Assembly (NCBI GenBank): GCA_964614095.1
Contig: CAZTJO010000014.1
Span: 1 to 50,732, forward strand
Origin: CAZWKX01 sp964614095
GTDB taxonomy: Bacteria > Actinomycetota > Acidimicrobiia > Spongiisociales > UBA11373
DNA length: 50,732 nucleotides
Reading direction: 5' to 3'
Positions 50,684 to 50,732 of this stretch are shown here, one piece after another; position 1 is the stretch's first letter, and the number at the start of each line of letters is the position of its first letter. A program made the translations under genes and the position numbers. The notes under the pieces were generated by a model. The model saw only the letters and a program-made list of their open reading frames with translations. It was not told the DNA's origin and ran no database searches.

Positions 50684-50732
50684 GATGGGTAAGGCGAAGT
50701 TTGAGCGGACGAAGCCTCATGTGAATGTGGGG
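50684..50732 (+). CDS. tuf: Elongation factor Tu, N-terminal fragment (cut by window end)
   Basis: 16 codons: MGKAKFERTKPHVNVG, the invariant EF-Tu N-terminus just before the P-loop. AAGGAG (50668-50673) and GGGAG nearer the ATG give ribosome binding. The three tRNA genes upstream may be cotranscribed with it. Confidence 0.93.

Overview
High-GC chromosomal DNA with GTG and TTG starts, very tight gene packing and no mobile element, phage or CRISPR signal. A mycothiol-type glycosyltransferase (MshA-like), a Rex repressor placed beside a glutaredoxin-like gene, an RsiG-like protein and a menaquinone-reductase-like flavoprotein point to Actinomycetota, probably a deep-branching or uncultured lineage (Acidimicrobiia-like). 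The exact taxon cannot be fixed from this window.

Layout. 1-2.8 kb: minus-strand genes for a membrane-anchored SGNH hydrolase (cut by the window edge), two envelope proteins and a small zinc ribbon. 2.9-3.6 kb: a class I glutamine amidotransferase. 3.6-6.8 kb: a zinc-uptake locus, with zur and znuC leftward and znuA and znuB rightward, around a near-perfect 27-bp Zur/Fur-type palindrome. 6.8-15 kb: a three-repeat lipoprotein, a double hot-dog dehydratase, a MoaD-like/membrane fusion, an M23 peptidase, an RsiG-like c-di-GMP/anti-sigma protein, asparaginase II, a CelD-type acyltransferase and MshA. 15-18 kb: a minus-strand trio (membrane protein, TiaS-like protein, lipoprotein), a 381-bp structured intergenic region and a Clp1/Nol9-like P-loop protein. 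18-21 kb: a DUF62 SAM hydrolase, a glutaredoxin-like protein, Rex and a geranylgeranyl-reductase-family flavoprotein.

21-48 kb holds two complete but different complex I operons. The first (21.2-35.8 kb) is the 14-gene nuoABCDEFGHIJKLMN. The second (38.2-48.2 kb) is an 11-gene nuoABCDHIJKLMN with no NADH module (no nuoE, F, G). They are separated by a bactofilin-like membrane protein gene and a minus-strand alkaline-phosphatase-superfamily gene. Immediately after nuoN2 lies a MidA/NDUFAF7-family methyltransferase gene. The arginine that human NDUFAF7 methylates has an equivalent in NuoD2 but is threonine in NuoD1, so the methyltransferase may be dedicated to the second complex. NuoD2 also carries substitutions at the quinone-pocket Tyr (Trp) and Asp (Glu).

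The window ends with htpX, tRNA-Tyr, tRNA-Thr, tRNA-Met and the first 16 codons of tuf. Functionally it is a respiratory and redox region: Rex (NADH/NAD sensing), quinone tailoring, two complex I types and a possible complex I maturation factor lie together. Several isolated genes have a TANNNT -10 box 6-9 nt before the start codon and no Shine-Dalgarno, which suggests frequent leaderless transcription.
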